A stretch of 64,000 nt of DNA from JACMLD01 sp963705285 (GCA_963705285.1 OY970066.1:2356001-2420000); one strand, 5' to 3'. Positions 17,352 through 26,950 are shown, numbered from the stretch's first letter. Notes: generated by a model from the letters alone, not told the origin. Program-made: numbers and translations.

Positions 17352-17440
17352 GACGTGAGACGTGAATGGTGAGACGTGAGATAGCAGTTAATGGCTGACA
17401 CTTGCCGAATGACGTCTGACGCCTCACGATTCGCCTCAGG
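17321..17440. repeat. Degenerate word repeat with inverted arm
   Basis: Arm 1 (about 17331-17380) repeats GACGTGAG/GTGAATCGTGA words and overlaps the end of the MaoC coding sequence. Arm 2 (about 17410-17439) carries CTCACGATTCGCCTC in the opposite sense, 15 bases before the next start codon. A strong imperfect hairpin is possible. Confidence 0.65.
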
Positions 17441-17455
17441 AACAAAACAACAACG

Positions 17456-18622
17456 ATGAGTTCAATTATACTAAATGGTATTACATGGGGGCATAGCAGG
17501 GGCATTACGCCTTTGCTGGCTATTTCTCAGCGATACATGGAAATGCATCCTGGTGTTGATATACGTTGGAAGAAAAGAACCCTGCAGGAATTTGCAGATT
17601 ATCCCATTGAACAACTCACCACCAGTTACGATCTGCTGGTCATTGATCATCCGTGGGTAGGTTGTGCGGCTGCCACGCATTGTGTGTTGCCATTAAACGA
17701 TTATCTTCCCGCAGCCTACCTCAATGATCAATGGCAGCACTCGGTAGGGCAATCGCACGAGAGTTATTTTTACAACAATAGCCAGTGGGCATTGGCCATT
17801 GATGCTGCAACCCCTGCTGCCAGTTTCCGCAAAGATTTACTCCAACAACACCGTATACCAGTACCACAAACATGGGAAGAAGTGATAGCCCTGGCCAAAG
17901 ATGGTAAATGCGCCGTACCTGCCATCCCCATTGATATACTCATGAATTTTTATACTTTTTGCCTGGCACACCATGGCAATTTATTCAATAGCTCAGAGGA
18001 AGTAATAGACAAGGAAACCGGTCTGCTGGCTATTGAAACCATGAAACAATTGTATAGCCTGGTAGATAAGGAAATGTTTTTGTGCAATCCTATTGCTGTG
18101 GCAGAAAGAATGAGTGGTACAAACAATTACTGGTACTGCCCTTTTGCCTATGCTTACTCCAATTACGCACGCAAGGGATATGCCCCGCACCAGTTACATT
18201 ATGCAGATGTAGTGTCTTTTAACCAAACAAAATTACGCACCACCATTGGTGGTACCGGATTAGCCGTGTCTGCTTTTTCGCAACATAAGCAAACAGCCGT
18301 TGATTTTGCAGCCATGGCTGCCTCTGCCAGCTGCCAGCGTACGATGTATGTGCAGCACGGCGGACAACCGGGGCATCGGGCGGCTTGGACAGACGCTACG
18401 GCCAACTTATTAACAGATGGATTTTTTAATACGGTGTTACCGGTTATGGATAACGGTTATATGCGTCCGCGGTACAATGGTTACCTGCATTTTCAGGATC
18501 ATGCAGGCGATCCCTTGCAGCGGTGTTTACTAAACAATGGTGATCCCGAAAAAACATTGCTGGAAATGAATGCTATTTACCGGGCCAGCCAGGTAATTGA
18601 ACCCATAAACCTGCATGTATGA
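17456..18622 (+). CDS. Solute-binding-protein fold without signal peptide
   Basis: The 388 residues resemble the extracellular sugar-binding proteins of ABC importers (family 1): an N-terminal ITWGHSRGITPLL, YDLLVIDHPWVG (~62-73), a hinge region with QTWEEVIALAK, then the typical AVDFAAMAASASCQRTMY helix near the C-terminus. However, the protein starts directly with the mature fold (MSSIILNGITWGHS) and has no signal peptide or lipobox, and no ABC permease or ATPase is near. It should therefore be cytoplasmic. It overlaps the first CoA-transferase by four bases and lies after MaoC. It may have been recruited as a ligand-binding partner or sensor of the CoA pathway; that is inference. Confidence 0.7.
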   Translation: MSSIILNGITWGHSRGITPLLAISQRYMEMHPGVDIRWKKRTLQEFADYPIEQLTTSYDLLVIDHPWVGCAAATHCVLPLNDYLPAAYLNDQWQHSVGQSHESYFYNNSQWALAIDAATPAASFRKDLLQQHRIPVPQTWEEVIALAKDGKCAVPAIPIDILMNFYTFCLAHHGNLFNSSEEVIDKETGLLAIETMKQLYSLVDKEMFLCNPIAVAERMSGTNNYWYCPFAYAYSNYARKGYAPHQLHYADVVSFNQTKLRTTIGGTGLAVSAFSQHKQTAVDFAAMAASASCQRTMYVQHGGQPGHRAAWTDATANLLTDGFFNTVLPVMDNGYMRPRYNGYLHFQDHAGDPLQRCLLNNGDPEKTLLEMNAIYRASQVIEPINLHV

Positions 18623-19791
18623 CGGCATTGCCCTTGCACGGTTTAGTGGTGCTGGAGTTTTGCCAGTATCTTTCCGGGCCTTCGGCAGCATTGCGCCTGG
18701 CCGATCTGGGTGCGCGGGTTATTAAAGTGGAGCCGCCAGGCTTAGGAGATGCAGGTAGAAAGTTATCCATCAGGGATCTTTGGGTAGATGATAGCTCGTT
18801 GTTGTTTCATACCATTAACAGGAATAAAGAGAGCTTTGCTGCCAACCTGAAAAACGCCGAAGACCTTGCCGTTGTGAAACAACTGATTGGCAAAGCGGAT
18901 GTGCTGATCCACAATTTCCGACCCGGGGTAATGAAAAAATTTGGGCTGGATTATGCGGCCGCAAATGCCCTTAACCCCAGGCTTATATATGCCGCCATTA
19001 GCGGTTATGGTTTAGATGGGCCATGGAAAGATAAGCCCGGCCAGGACCTGCTGTTGCAATCTATGACCGGCCTGGCGTTTACAACGGGTAATGGTAGCAA
19101 TGGCCCCGTGCCTTTTGGTATTGCCATTGCAGATATATTATGCGGGGCGCAACTGGTGCAGGGTATATTGGCAGCGCTGATACGCAGGCAAAAAAGAGGC
19201 GCCGGCGCATTAATAGAAATAAGCCTGATGGAAACCCTGCTGGATTTTCAATTTGAATTGCTCACCACTTATTATACCAGTAACAAACAACCGCAGCGCA
19301 GTTTTAGCAATAATGGGCATCCGTTGTTGAGCGCACCCTACGGTATTTACGCTACTTCAGATGGACATTTGGCCCTGGCGATGATGGATATTGCCGAATT
19401 GGCCAAGGCCATTGATTGCCACGACTTGTATGCCTTTACCGCCGACCAGGCTTTCACAGACCGCGATGCTATAAAAGATATATTGGTAAAACACTTGATT
19501 ACCCGCCCCACGTCGTACTGGATAGCGAGGCTGCAACACGATGGCCTTTGGGCAATGGAAGTTTTTGACTGGGATAAAATGATACAGCACGAGGCTTATA
19601 AAAAACTGCTGATGGAACAAAAGATAATGGCAGGCGGCAAAGAAATAGTAACCACCCGATGTCCCATACGCATCAATGGACAGCGTTTATTTGCGGCCAG
19701 GCCTGCACCGCAGGTGGGCGAGCACAATGAAAAAATATACAACGATTTTATACATACAGGCACTGTTGAGACAGAAACTAACGGTATTTAA
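18619..19791 (+). CDS. Class III CoA-transferase (CaiB/BaiF family), copy 1
   Basis: Transfers CoA between carboxylic acids in the cytoplasm through an aspartyl-CoA thioester. Family marks are LEFCQYLSGPSAALRLADLG at the N-terminus, KVEPPGLGD (~36-44), HNFRPGVM (~98-105), and the nucleophile Asp172 in IADILCGAQLVQGILAAL. Length 390 is typical. It starts inside the stop codon of the solute-binding-like gene (ATGA overlap), so the two are probably made in fixed ratio. It is closely related to the next gene and the two may form a heteromer. The acids involved are unknown. Confidence 0.88.
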   Translation: MTALPLHGLVVLEFCQYLSGPSAALRLADLGARVIKVEPPGLGDAGRKLSIRDLWVDDSSLLFHTINRNKESFAANLKNAEDLAVVKQLIGKADVLIHNFRPGVMKKFGLDYAAANALNPRLIYAAISGYGLDGPWKDKPGQDLLLQSMTGLAFTTGNGSNGPVPFGIAIADILCGAQLVQGILAALIRRQKRGAGALIEISLMETLLDFQFELLTTYYTSNKQPQRSFSNNGHPLLSAPYGIYATSDGHLALAMMDIAELAKAIDCHDLYAFTADQAFTDRDAIKDILVKHLITRPTSYWIARLQHDGLWAMEVFDWDKMIQHEAYKKLLMEQKIMAGGKEIVTTRCPIRINGQRLFAARPAPQVGEHNEKIYNDFIHTGTVETETNGI

Positions 19792-19803
19792 AATAGATGC
19801 CAC

Positions 19804-20970
19804 ATGAATTTATTGGAAGACATTGTTGTGATTGATTTCAGCCAGTTTTTATCTGGCCCGTCTGCTGCTTTGCGACTGGCAGACATGGGCGCGCAGGTAA
19901 TAAAAATTGAGCGCCCAGGTACCGGCGATATTTGCCGGCAGCTCTATGTGTCTGATGTTATGATTGAAGGTGAATCAACTATTTTTCATGCCATTAACCG
20001 TAATAAGAAAAGCTACGCAGCCGATCTGAAAGACCCGGCCGACCTTGAAAAAATAAAGCAACTGCTGGCAAAGGCGGATGTAATGATGCACAATTTCCGC
20101 CCGGGTGTAATGGAAAGGATCGGTCTTGATTATGCCACCGTTAAACGCATTAACCCGCACATTGTGTATGCAACTGTAAGCGGTTATGGCAATGAAGGCC
20201 CCTGGAAAGATTTGCCCGGTCAGGATCTACTGTTGCAGGCGGCATCTGGCCTTACCTGGTTAAGCAACAACAATAATGAAGACCCTACCCCCATGGGCGT
20301 TGCCGTAGTAGATATTATGGCCGGCACCCACCTGGCACAGGGTATACTGGCAGCTTTGTATAAAAGGGCGGTGAGCGGAGAAGGTGCATTGATTCAGGTA
20401 AGTATGTTTGAAAGTATATTGGATTTTCAGTTTGAAGTACTCACTTGTTTTTACAACGATGGTAACCGTTTGCCAGTAAGAAGTGAAGTAAACAGCGGTC
20501 ATGCATACATAGCGGCACCTTACGGCATCTATGCAACCAAAGACGGCTATATTGCACTGGCAATGGGTAATATTTTGATGCTTGCCGGTCTGCTGCAGTG
20601 CGAACCGCTGAAAGTTTTTACAGATAGCAACGACTGGTTCGCAAAAAGAGACAGTATAAAAAAAATATTGGGAACGCACCTGGCAACAGGTACCGCAAAA
20701 GAATGGTTGCAGATACTGGAAGAAGCAGACATTTGGTGTGCACCTGTAATGGATTATGATGCACTGCTGCAACAGGAAGGCTACCGTTTGCTGAATATGG
20801 AAATTGTAGTAACAACCACCAACGGATTATCTGTTACCACAACGCGCTGCCCTATACATGTAGACGGTAAAACGCTGTTGTCTGTACGCGGTGCACCATT
20901 GCTGGGCGAACACAATGAAGAAATTGATCTCGAATATGGAATTAATAAGTTTGTAGTTTCTGGTTTGTAG
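19804..20970 (+). CDS. Class III CoA-transferase (CaiB/BaiF family), copy 2
   Basis: A paralogue of the gene before it, about half identical over the whole length and 12 bases downstream. It has the same landmarks: VIDFSQFLSGPSAALRLADM, KIERPGTGD, HNFRPGVM and the nucleophile Asp170 in VVDIMAGTHLAQGILAAL. Both copies keep the catalytic Asp, so neither is an obvious dead subunit. The C-terminal FVVSGL and the stop are encoded by the first units of the following word repeat, unlike copy 1, which ends differently. Confidence 0.88.
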   Translation: MNLLEDIVVIDFSQFLSGPSAALRLADMGAQVIKIERPGTGDICRQLYVSDVMIEGESTIFHAINRNKKSYAADLKDPADLEKIKQLLAKADVMMHNFRPGVMERIGLDYATVKRINPHIVYATVSGYGNEGPWKDLPGQDLLLQAASGLTWLSNNNNEDPTPMGVAVVDIMAGTHLAQGILAALYKRAVSGEGALIQVSMFESILDFQFEVLTCFYNDGNRLPVRSEVNSGHAYIAAPYGIYATKDGYIALAMGNILMLAGLLQCEPLKVFTDSNDWFAKRDSIKKILGTHLATGTAKEWLQILEEADIWCAPVMDYDALLQQEGYRLLNMEIVVTTTNGLSVTTTRCPIHVDGKTLLSVRGAPLLGEHNEEIDLEYGINKFVVSGL

Positions 20971-21041
20971 TTTTAAGTTCTTGATGCCGGTAACTTAATA
21001 GTTCCAACTGAGTTTTTGACTTTTGACCTTTGACTTTTGAT
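20950..21041. repeat. Two runs of degenerate words between CoA-transferase and amidohydrolase
   Basis: A first run (20950-20976) consists of TTTGTAGTTT words and contains the stop codon of the upstream gene. A second run (21011-21041) repeats TTTTTGACTTTTGACC-like words. The two runs use different words and are not clear inverted partners, unlike the other loci. Confidence 0.5.
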
Positions 21042-21053
21042 GTTAGAATAAAA

Positions 21054-21917
21054 ATGCAGCGAATAATAGATACGCACGTGCATATTTGGGATCTCAACCG
21101 CGCCGCTTACCCGTGGCTGGAAGGAGATGAGTCTATACTTAACCGCACGTATCTGTTACCTGAGCTGGAAGCAGAAAGGCTGCAAGCTGGTGTTACCGCA
21201 GGCGTGCTGGTACAGGCGGCAGGTAATAAAGAAGATACAGCGTTGATGCTGGCCGCTGCAAGGCAAACCGGCTGGATAAAAGGTGTGGTAGGCTGGTTGC
21301 CTTTAACAGACCCCGACGCCACGCATGTATTATTGGAACAACAACTTAGTAATGAGTCATATTTCAAAGGTGTGCGTCACCAGGTGCATGATGAAAAAGA
21401 TGCATCGTGGTTATTGCAACCCAGAGTAATAGACAGCCTGCGCCTGATAGCCTCTTATGAATTACCGTATGATATGGTGGGAGTGTTGCCCGCGCACATT
21501 GAAACAGCCATACAATTGGGTAATGAAGTGCCTGGCTTGCGCCTCGTATTTGATCATTTGAACCAGCCACCCATTGCCGGCAAAGAAAAATTTGGCCAAT
21601 GGGGACAATTGATGAAAGCCGCAGCACAGAACAATAATTTCTATGCAAAAATATCAGGGCTGGGTACCGCCTCTGGTAATTTTAATGACCGTACGGCCAA
21701 TGATATACGGCCATATGTAGAATTTGCACTCGAAACATTTGGTGCAGACCGGTGTTTTTGTGGCGGCGACTGGCCGGTATCATTACTAGCCGGCAGTTAT
21801 AGGGCCACATGGCAAATGTATGAAGCGGTATTGTCTTCACTGCTGAATGAAACGGACAAAGAAAAAGTATTGTATAGCAATGCGGTTGATTTCTACCGCC
21901 TGGCAATAAACGATTGA
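21054..21917 (+). CDS. Amidohydrolase, sugar-lactonase type (L-fuconolactonase/L-rhamnonolactonase family)
   Basis: A TIM-barrel metal hydrolase. The N-terminal IDTHVHIWD carries the HxH metal site. The downstream features match the group that opens sugar-acid lactones: AYPWLEGD, GVLVQAAGNKEDT, GVVGWLPLTDP, FKGVRHQVHDE, RLVFDHLNQP and the late GGDWPVS with a conserved Asp. Start 21054 (MQRIIDTH) is chosen; an earlier TTG would lie in the word repeat. At 287 residues it fits. Next to a RhaT-type carrier and, further on, an FAH-family hydrolase, opening of L-rhamnono- or L-fuconolactone in a non-phosphorylative pathway is the best guess. Confidence 0.8.
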   Translation: MQRIIDTHVHIWDLNRAAYPWLEGDESILNRTYLLPELEAERLQAGVTAGVLVQAAGNKEDTALMLAAARQTGWIKGVVGWLPLTDPDATHVLLEQQLSNESYFKGVRHQVHDEKDASWLLQPRVIDSLRLIASYELPYDMVGVLPAHIETAIQLGNEVPGLRLVFDHLNQPPIAGKEKFGQWGQLMKAAAQNNNFYAKISGLGTASGNFNDRTANDIRPYVEFALETFGADRCFCGGDWPVSLLAGSYRATWQMYEAVLSSLLNETDKEKVLYSNAVDFYRLAIND

Positions 21918-21937
21918 TTTATCTTGGGATAAGGCTT

Positions 21938-22972
21938 ATGGAAGTAATAAACGGTGTATTGTTTCATGCAGTGGGCGCATCGAGCGCCGCAATGTGCTAT
22001 ACGCCCCAGAAAAATGTAGTTGGGTGGAGCTGGCAAACCTACTGGCTTGCACAAGCTTTCATTTGCTGGTTACTGATGCCCGTTGTGGTGGCGCTGTTTA
22101 CCATACCACATTTATTGACTGTACTTCACCTTGCACCGGCTTCTGCCATGTGGCGTTCCTTTTTGCTGGGTATGGCATACGGCGTGGGCGGTACTGCTTT
22201 TGGAATTGCGATACGCTATGTTGGGTTTTCATTAACCTATGCCATTGCAGTAGGTATCAGTTGTGTGCTGGGTACTTTGTTGCCACCGCTTGTACATGGC
22301 AACCTTGATCAAATCATGAAAAGCAACGGGGCAATGTATGTTGTAGGCGGTATTGCCATGGGTGCTTTGGGTATTGCTGTATGCGGACTTGCAGGGCGCC
22401 ATAAAGAAAAAGACCTGGAGAAGTTACACAATACCGCTTCCGGTTTTTCACTTTCAAAAGGTTTACCGCTTTGCCTGCTGGCCGGAATTTTATCTGCGCT
22501 CTACGGATTTTCTATAGACCAGGGCCAGCCTGTTGCTGATGTTGCCGCTCAATACGGCGCGGGCAATTTCCAGGTAAATGTGATCTATCTTTTTTCGAAC
22601 TCCGGTGCATTTGTTTCAACTTTGATTTATTGTATATACCTCCATCAAAAACAAAACACCTGGAAGGAGTATGCTGTTACCGGCAAAGCCGGGCTGGGCA
22701 TCAATTATATCATGGCAATACTTACCGGTTTGTTGTGGTATGGGCAATTCTTTTTTTATGGACTGGGCCATGTAAGAATGGGCAGTTACAAATTCAGCAG
22801 CTGGGCCATTCATATGGTGATGCTGGTATTGTTCAGTACGGTGGCCGGGTTAATCATGAAAGAATGGAGCGCCTGCAGCAAACGCACCAAACAACTGCTG
22901 GCTGCGGCATTACTTGTACTGGTAATGGCAGTATTATTGCTGACGTTTGGAAATTATATTGAGAGTTTTTAG
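21938..22972 (+). CDS. rhaT: RhaT-type L-rhamnose/proton symporter
   Basis: An inner-membrane carrier with about ten hydrophobic segments in 344 residues. The N-terminus matches the RhaT pattern (VLFHAVGASSAAMCYTPQKN, then WSWQTYW), followed by FLLGMAYGVGGTAFGIAIRY and AVGISCVLGTLLPPLVHG. Start 21938 (ATG, MEVINGVLFH) is preferred over a TTG at 21914 that would overlap the amidohydrolase. It supplies L-rhamnose, the expected product of the two GH78 enzymes nearby. No RhaA/B/D enzymes are in the window, so the rhamnose may instead be oxidised. Confidence 0.85.
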   Translation: MEVINGVLFHAVGASSAAMCYTPQKNVVGWSWQTYWLAQAFICWLLMPVVVALFTIPHLLTVLHLAPASAMWRSFLLGMAYGVGGTAFGIAIRYVGFSLTYAIAVGISCVLGTLLPPLVHGNLDQIMKSNGAMYVVGGIAMGALGIAVCGLAGRHKEKDLEKLHNTASGFSLSKGLPLCLLAGILSALYGFSIDQGQPVADVAAQYGAGNFQVNVIYLFSNSGAFVSTLIYCIYLHQKQNTWKEYAVTGKAGLGINYIMAILTGLLWYGQFFFYGLGHVRMGSYKFSSWAIHMVMLVLFSTVAGLIMKEWSACSKRTKQLLAAALLVLVMAVLLLTFGNYIESF

Positions 22973-23054
22973 TTTCTAGTTTTTAGTTCGGTAAGTTCGG
23001 AAGTTACTCGCTACCACGTGGTCTGGATACTAAATACTAAATACTTAATACTTT
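22963..23054. repeat. Degenerate word repeat with inverted arm after rhaT
   Basis: Arm 1 (22963-22988) repeats AGTTTTTAGTTTCTAG words and supplies the rhaT stop codon. A perfect palindrome ACCACGTGGT (23013-23022) lies in the middle. Arm 2 (23026-23053) has ATACTAAATACTTAATAC words in the opposite sense, just before the next gene. Confidence 0.6.
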
Positions 23055-23071
23055 ATAACATCAACGATCAA

Positions 23072-24118
23072 ATGCAATCCATAAACACTCCTATATACAT
23101 CATTGGCGCAGGTGGCATTGTAAATGCTGCTCACCTGCCCGCTTATGCCATTGCCGGGTATAATGTGCAGGGGATTTATGATATTGATTCAACCAAGGCA
23201 AGTGCAACCGCACAAAAATTTTCTCTGCCGCATGTTTTTCAAAGTCTAAAAGAAATGCTGGCACATGCACCCACCAATGCCGTATTTGATGTGGCCGTGC
23301 CCGGCGCGCAAACCATTCCTGTATTAAACCAGTTGCCAAAAGGTGCTGCTGTTTTGCTGCAGAAACCCATGGGCGAAAATTACAATGAAGCAAAACAAAT
23401 ACTTGCATTGGCCAACAGCCGTAATATGGTTGTGGCCATCAATTTTCAGCTGCGGTATGCGCCGTATATAATAGCTGCCAAAGAATTGATCAGTAACAAC
23501 CTCCTGGGAACGCTAAATGATATTGAGGTGAACGTAAATGTATTTACGCCCTGGCACTTGTGGAATTTTTTAACGGCATCCCCCAGGGTTGAAATCTTAT
23601 ACCACAGCATTCATTATATAGATTTAATAAGAAACCTGTTGGGTAATCCGCAAACAGTATATGCAAAAACAACCAGGCACCCTGCCATGCCCGAACTTGC
23701 TTCTGTGCGTAGTAATATCATAATGGATTATGGAGACATGGTTCGTGCCAATATACTTACCAATCATTGCCATAATTATGGCGAGCCCAAACAGCAATCG
23801 TATATAAAAATTGAAGGCAGCAAAGGGGCCATCATCATCAATTTTGGTGCGCTGATCAATTATCCGCGGGGCGCTGCAGACAGCTTTGAATACATTTTAT
23901 CCGAAAGCGATGCAACACCACAATGGAAAACAATGAAGATTGAGGGCAGCTGGTTTCCACATGCATTCATTGGCAGTATGAAACAGGTGTTGATGGCAGC
24001 AGAAGGGCTAATCGACAAACCAGATAATAGCGCGTCAGATTGTATTCATACGATGGCCTGCCTGGAAGCGGCGTATATATCAAGCGCGCAGGGTGGTATA
24101 AGACCCGATTTGTTGTAA
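23072..24118 (+). CDS. Gfo/Idh/MocA-family oxidoreductase
   Basis: An NAD(P)-dependent sugar or polyol dehydrogenase type enzyme. The N-terminal Rossmann motif GAGGIVNAAHLPAY (~10-23) and the LLQKPMGEN segment (the EKP-type motif, with Gln in place of Glu) are visible, and the second half has the usual beta-sheet with HSIHYIDLIRNLLG. Start 23072 (MQSINTP) places the Rossmann motif at the right distance; an upstream start falls in the word repeat. There is no signal peptide, so it is cytoplasmic. Sugar dehydrogenation upstream of the lactonase is possible but not shown. Confidence 0.82.
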   Translation: MQSINTPIYIIGAGGIVNAAHLPAYAIAGYNVQGIYDIDSTKASATAQKFSLPHVFQSLKEMLAHAPTNAVFDVAVPGAQTIPVLNQLPKGAAVLLQKPMGENYNEAKQILALANSRNMVVAINFQLRYAPYIIAAKELISNNLLGTLNDIEVNVNVFTPWHLWNFLTASPRVEILYHSIHYIDLIRNLLGNPQTVYAKTTRHPAMPELASVRSNIIMDYGDMVRANILTNHCHNYGEPKQQSYIKIEGSKGAIIINFGALINYPRGAADSFEYILSESDATPQWKTMKIEGSWFPHAFIGSMKQVLMAAEGLIDKPDNSASDCIHTMACLEAAYISSAQGGIRPDLL

Positions 24119-24146
24119 TTGTATTGTTCATACCAAAATTATTTGA

Positions 24147-26918
24147 ATGCAGAAGCTGATAAAGAGAACGGGTTTGGTGTATGGCATGTGTTGCATGATG
24201 ATGCTGTCTGCTCTGGCACAACAAAAAAGCATAACGGTAGTAACGCCGGAGCATCCATCGGCCAGGGCGGCATTCGGTGCGGCCAAATTAACGCAGGCAC
24301 TGCAGCTGTCGGGCTATTCAATAACTAAGGGTAAGCAAAAAACTGCTTCCGGTAAACGTACCATTGTAATAGCAACACTTAATGATAATCTGGCCATTAC
24401 AACCGCGGCACAATGGAAACTCACATTGCCACCAGCACCGGGCAAAGAAGGATTTATTATCAGTGCTGCCCAAAACGGCAACCTGCTTATTGCCGGCGCA
24501 GATGCTTCGGGGGTTTTGTATGGATGTCTTGAACTGGCAGACCGTATTAAGAACGACGGACAGTTGCCGCTTTCCATCGCAATGACCGATCAGCCGGAGA
24601 TGGTATTGCGCGGTGCGTGTATTGGTGTGCAAAAACCTTATTACCTGCCCGGTCGTACGGTGTATGAGTATCCATACACACCAGAAACATTTCCCTGGTT
24701 GTATGATAAACAATTATGGCTGCAATACCTGGATTCACTGGTGGCCAATCGTATGAACTCGCTATACCTGTGGAACGGTCACCCATTTGCGTCATTGGTG
24801 CGGCTTTCTGATTACGCTTATGCCGTAGAAGTTGACAGTGTTACGTTTAAAAAAAACGAAGACATGTATCGGTTTCTTACCACCGAAGCCGACAAGCGGG
24901 GCATATGGGTAATTCAAATGTTTTACAACATCATTGTGTCCAAACCATTTGCTGAAAAAAATCATATTAAAACACAGGATCGTGAACGGCCTATTATTCC
25001 GCTTATTGCAGATTATACGAGGAAGTCAATCGCAGCCTTTGTACAGAAATATCCGAATGTGGGCCTGATGGTTTGCCTGGGCGAAGCCATGGAAGGCATT
25101 GGTAAAGATGATATAGAATGGTTTACAAAAACAATCATTCCCGGTGTGCAGGATGGTTTGAAGGCATTGGGTACTGCTACCGAACCACCCATTGTATTGC
25201 GGGCGCATGATACAGATGCACCTGCGGTAATGAAAGCAGCTTTGCCGCTCTATAAAAATTTGTATACGGAAGCAAAGTTTAATGGTGAAGCACTTACTAC
25301 ACCACGGCCGCGTGGCGCCTGGGCTGCATTGCACCAAACGTTGAGCCAGTTGGGCAGCGTTCAAATAGAAAACGTGCACATACTCGCCAACCTTGAGCCG
25401 TTCAGGTATGGCGCTATCAATTTTATTCAGCAATCCGTACAAGGGATGCATGAGGTAATGGGTGGCAATGGCTTGCACCTGTACCCGCAGGCATCTTACT
25501 GGGACTGGCCGTATGCTGCCGACAGCGTGCACGGAAAAAAATTATTGCAGGTAGAGCGTGACTGGATATGGTACGCCGCATGGAGCCGCTATGCGTGGAA
25601 AGCGAACCGCGACAGGCAGGCCGAATTATTATACTGGAGTAATTTGCTGGCCGGTAAATATGCATGCAGTATAGAAACAGGAAAGAGCATCATTGAAGCC
25701 TATGAACAGTCTGGACAAATAGCGCCCAAACTGCTTCGCCGCTTTGGCATTACTGATGGCAACCGGCAAACGCTTACACTGGGGATGCTCATGACACAGC
25801 TGATCAATCCTTACCGTTATGGTTTGTTTACGTTGTTATACGATGGTGAAAGCCCCGAGGGTGAAATGCTGGTGCAGTACGCAGAAAAAGAATGGAAAGG
25901 AGAAAAACATGTTGGCGAAACACCCGTACAAATTATACAAGAGGTGAAAGCACATGCAGATAAAGCGGTGGCTGCTGTTGAAGCTGCAGGGGCAAATATT
26001 CATGCCAATAACGCAGAGCTTGATCGATTGAAAAACGATATGTATTGCTACCAGGCGCTTGCGTATCATTATGCACTGAAAGCAGAAGCCGCTTTACATA
26101 TTCTTCGGTATAAATATTCCAATGACATCAAAGACCTTGAAAAGGCTCGGCCATTGCTGCAACAGAGTGTAGATTATTACAAAACGCTTGTTACACTTAC
26201 CAACAATACCTACCGCTATGCCAACAGCATGCAAACGCAGCAACGTAAAATACCCATCAGGGGCGTAGATGGCACATTCAAAACATGGCGCGAAGTGTTG
26301 GTGCCTTTTGAAAATGAACTGCAACATTTCAATGAAAAAATTGATTCGCTCAAAAAGCAGACTGGCAAAGTTGAAAATAAAATAACCCTGCTGGGGAATG
26401 CCGCGGTAAGTATAGTTGGCAATAGCCATCATCGTTTTGTAATTGACAGTGCGGCGCAGGTGTTTACAGATACCGGTCTTGTCATTAGTGCATACGCAAA
26501 AGAATTAAAAGGATTGAGCGGGGTGATGTTTCCTTTTAAGCAACAAATGAACGAAAGTACCACACTAATTTTTCGTTCAGATAAGCCGGTGAAAGTGCTG
26601 GTAGGTTTTTTTAATGCGAGAAATCCCGCTTTTTCAAAAAACAATATTTATTTAAAAGCACCCGAGCTTGAAACCAATGCCAGCGCCAATGATTACGGAC
26701 AGGCAGAAACAAGAATTGCCAATGCCTTGGTAATAAAAGGAATGCCCGGCATTAATGTTCACAGTTATGGTTTTCCTGCTGGCAACAATACCTTACAACT
26801 GGCAAAAGGTGTTTGCCTGGTACTTGGTTTTGTGGAGGCAGAACAGCCGGTTCCATTGTATGATGCCGGCCTTACAGAAAGCGGAACAAAGCGTGAAATT
26901 GATTGGTTGTTTGAGTAA
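24147..26918 (+). CDS. Large secreted glycoside hydrolase, GH67/GH115-like, putative alpha-uronidase
   Basis: A 923-residue secreted protein with a signal peptide (1-24, ending SALAQQ). Residues ~25-150 resemble the small alpha/beta N-terminal domain of alpha-glucuronidases (VTPEHPSARAAFGAAKL, ASGVLYGCLELADRI). A barrel domain follows (~155-560) with NRMNSLYLWNGHPFASL, MVCLGEAMEGI and VHILANLEPFRYG; the Glu residues of the latter two are candidate catalytic residues. The C-terminal part (~600-920) looks helical and then beta-rich. Similar proteins have been called alpha-glucuronidase or alpha-D-galacturonidase. In a pectin locus an exo-acting uronidase is plausible. The exact family is uncertain. 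Confidence 0.65.
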   Translation: MQKLIKRTGLVYGMCCMMMLSALAQQKSITVVTPEHPSARAAFGAAKLTQALQLSGYSITKGKQKTASGKRTIVIATLNDNLAITTAAQWKLTLPPAPGKEGFIISAAQNGNLLIAGADASGVLYGCLELADRIKNDGQLPLSIAMTDQPEMVLRGACIGVQKPYYLPGRTVYEYPYTPETFPWLYDKQLWLQYLDSLVANRMNSLYLWNGHPFASLVRLSDYAYAVEVDSVTFKKNEDMYRFLTTEADKRGIWVIQMFYNIIVSKPFAEKNHIKTQDRERPIIPLIADYTRKSIAAFVQKYPNVGLMVCLGEAMEGIGKDDIEWFTKTIIPGVQDGLKALGTATEPPIVLRAHDTDAPAVMKAALPLYKNLYTEAKFNGEALTTPRPRGAWAALHQTLSQLGSVQIENVHILANLEPFRYGAINFIQQSVQGMHEVMGGNGLHLYPQASYWDWPYAADSVHGKKLLQVERDWIWYAAWSRYAWKANRDRQAELLYWSNLLAGKYACSIETGKSIIEAYEQSGQIAPKLLRRFGITDGNRQTLTLGMLMTQLINPYRYGLFTLLYDGESPEGEMLVQYAEKEWKGEKHVGETPVQIIQEVKAHADKAVAAVEAAGANIHANNAELDRLKNDMYCYQALAYHYALKAEAALHILRYKYSNDIKDLEKARPLLQQSVDYYKTLVTLTNNTYRYANSMQTQQRKIPIRGVDGTFKTWREVLVPFENELQHFNEKIDSLKKQTGKVENKITLLGNAAVSIVGNSHHRFVIDSAAQVFTDTGLVISAYAKELKGLSGVMFPFKQQMNESTTLIFRSDKPVKVLVGFFNARNPAFSKNNIYLKAPELETNASANDYGQAETRIANALVIKGMPGINVHSYGFPAGNNTLQLAKGVCLVLGFVEAEQPVPLYDAGLTESGTKREIDWLFE

Positions 26919-26950
26919 CGAATGTGATAATAAGATGAATGTGATAAACC

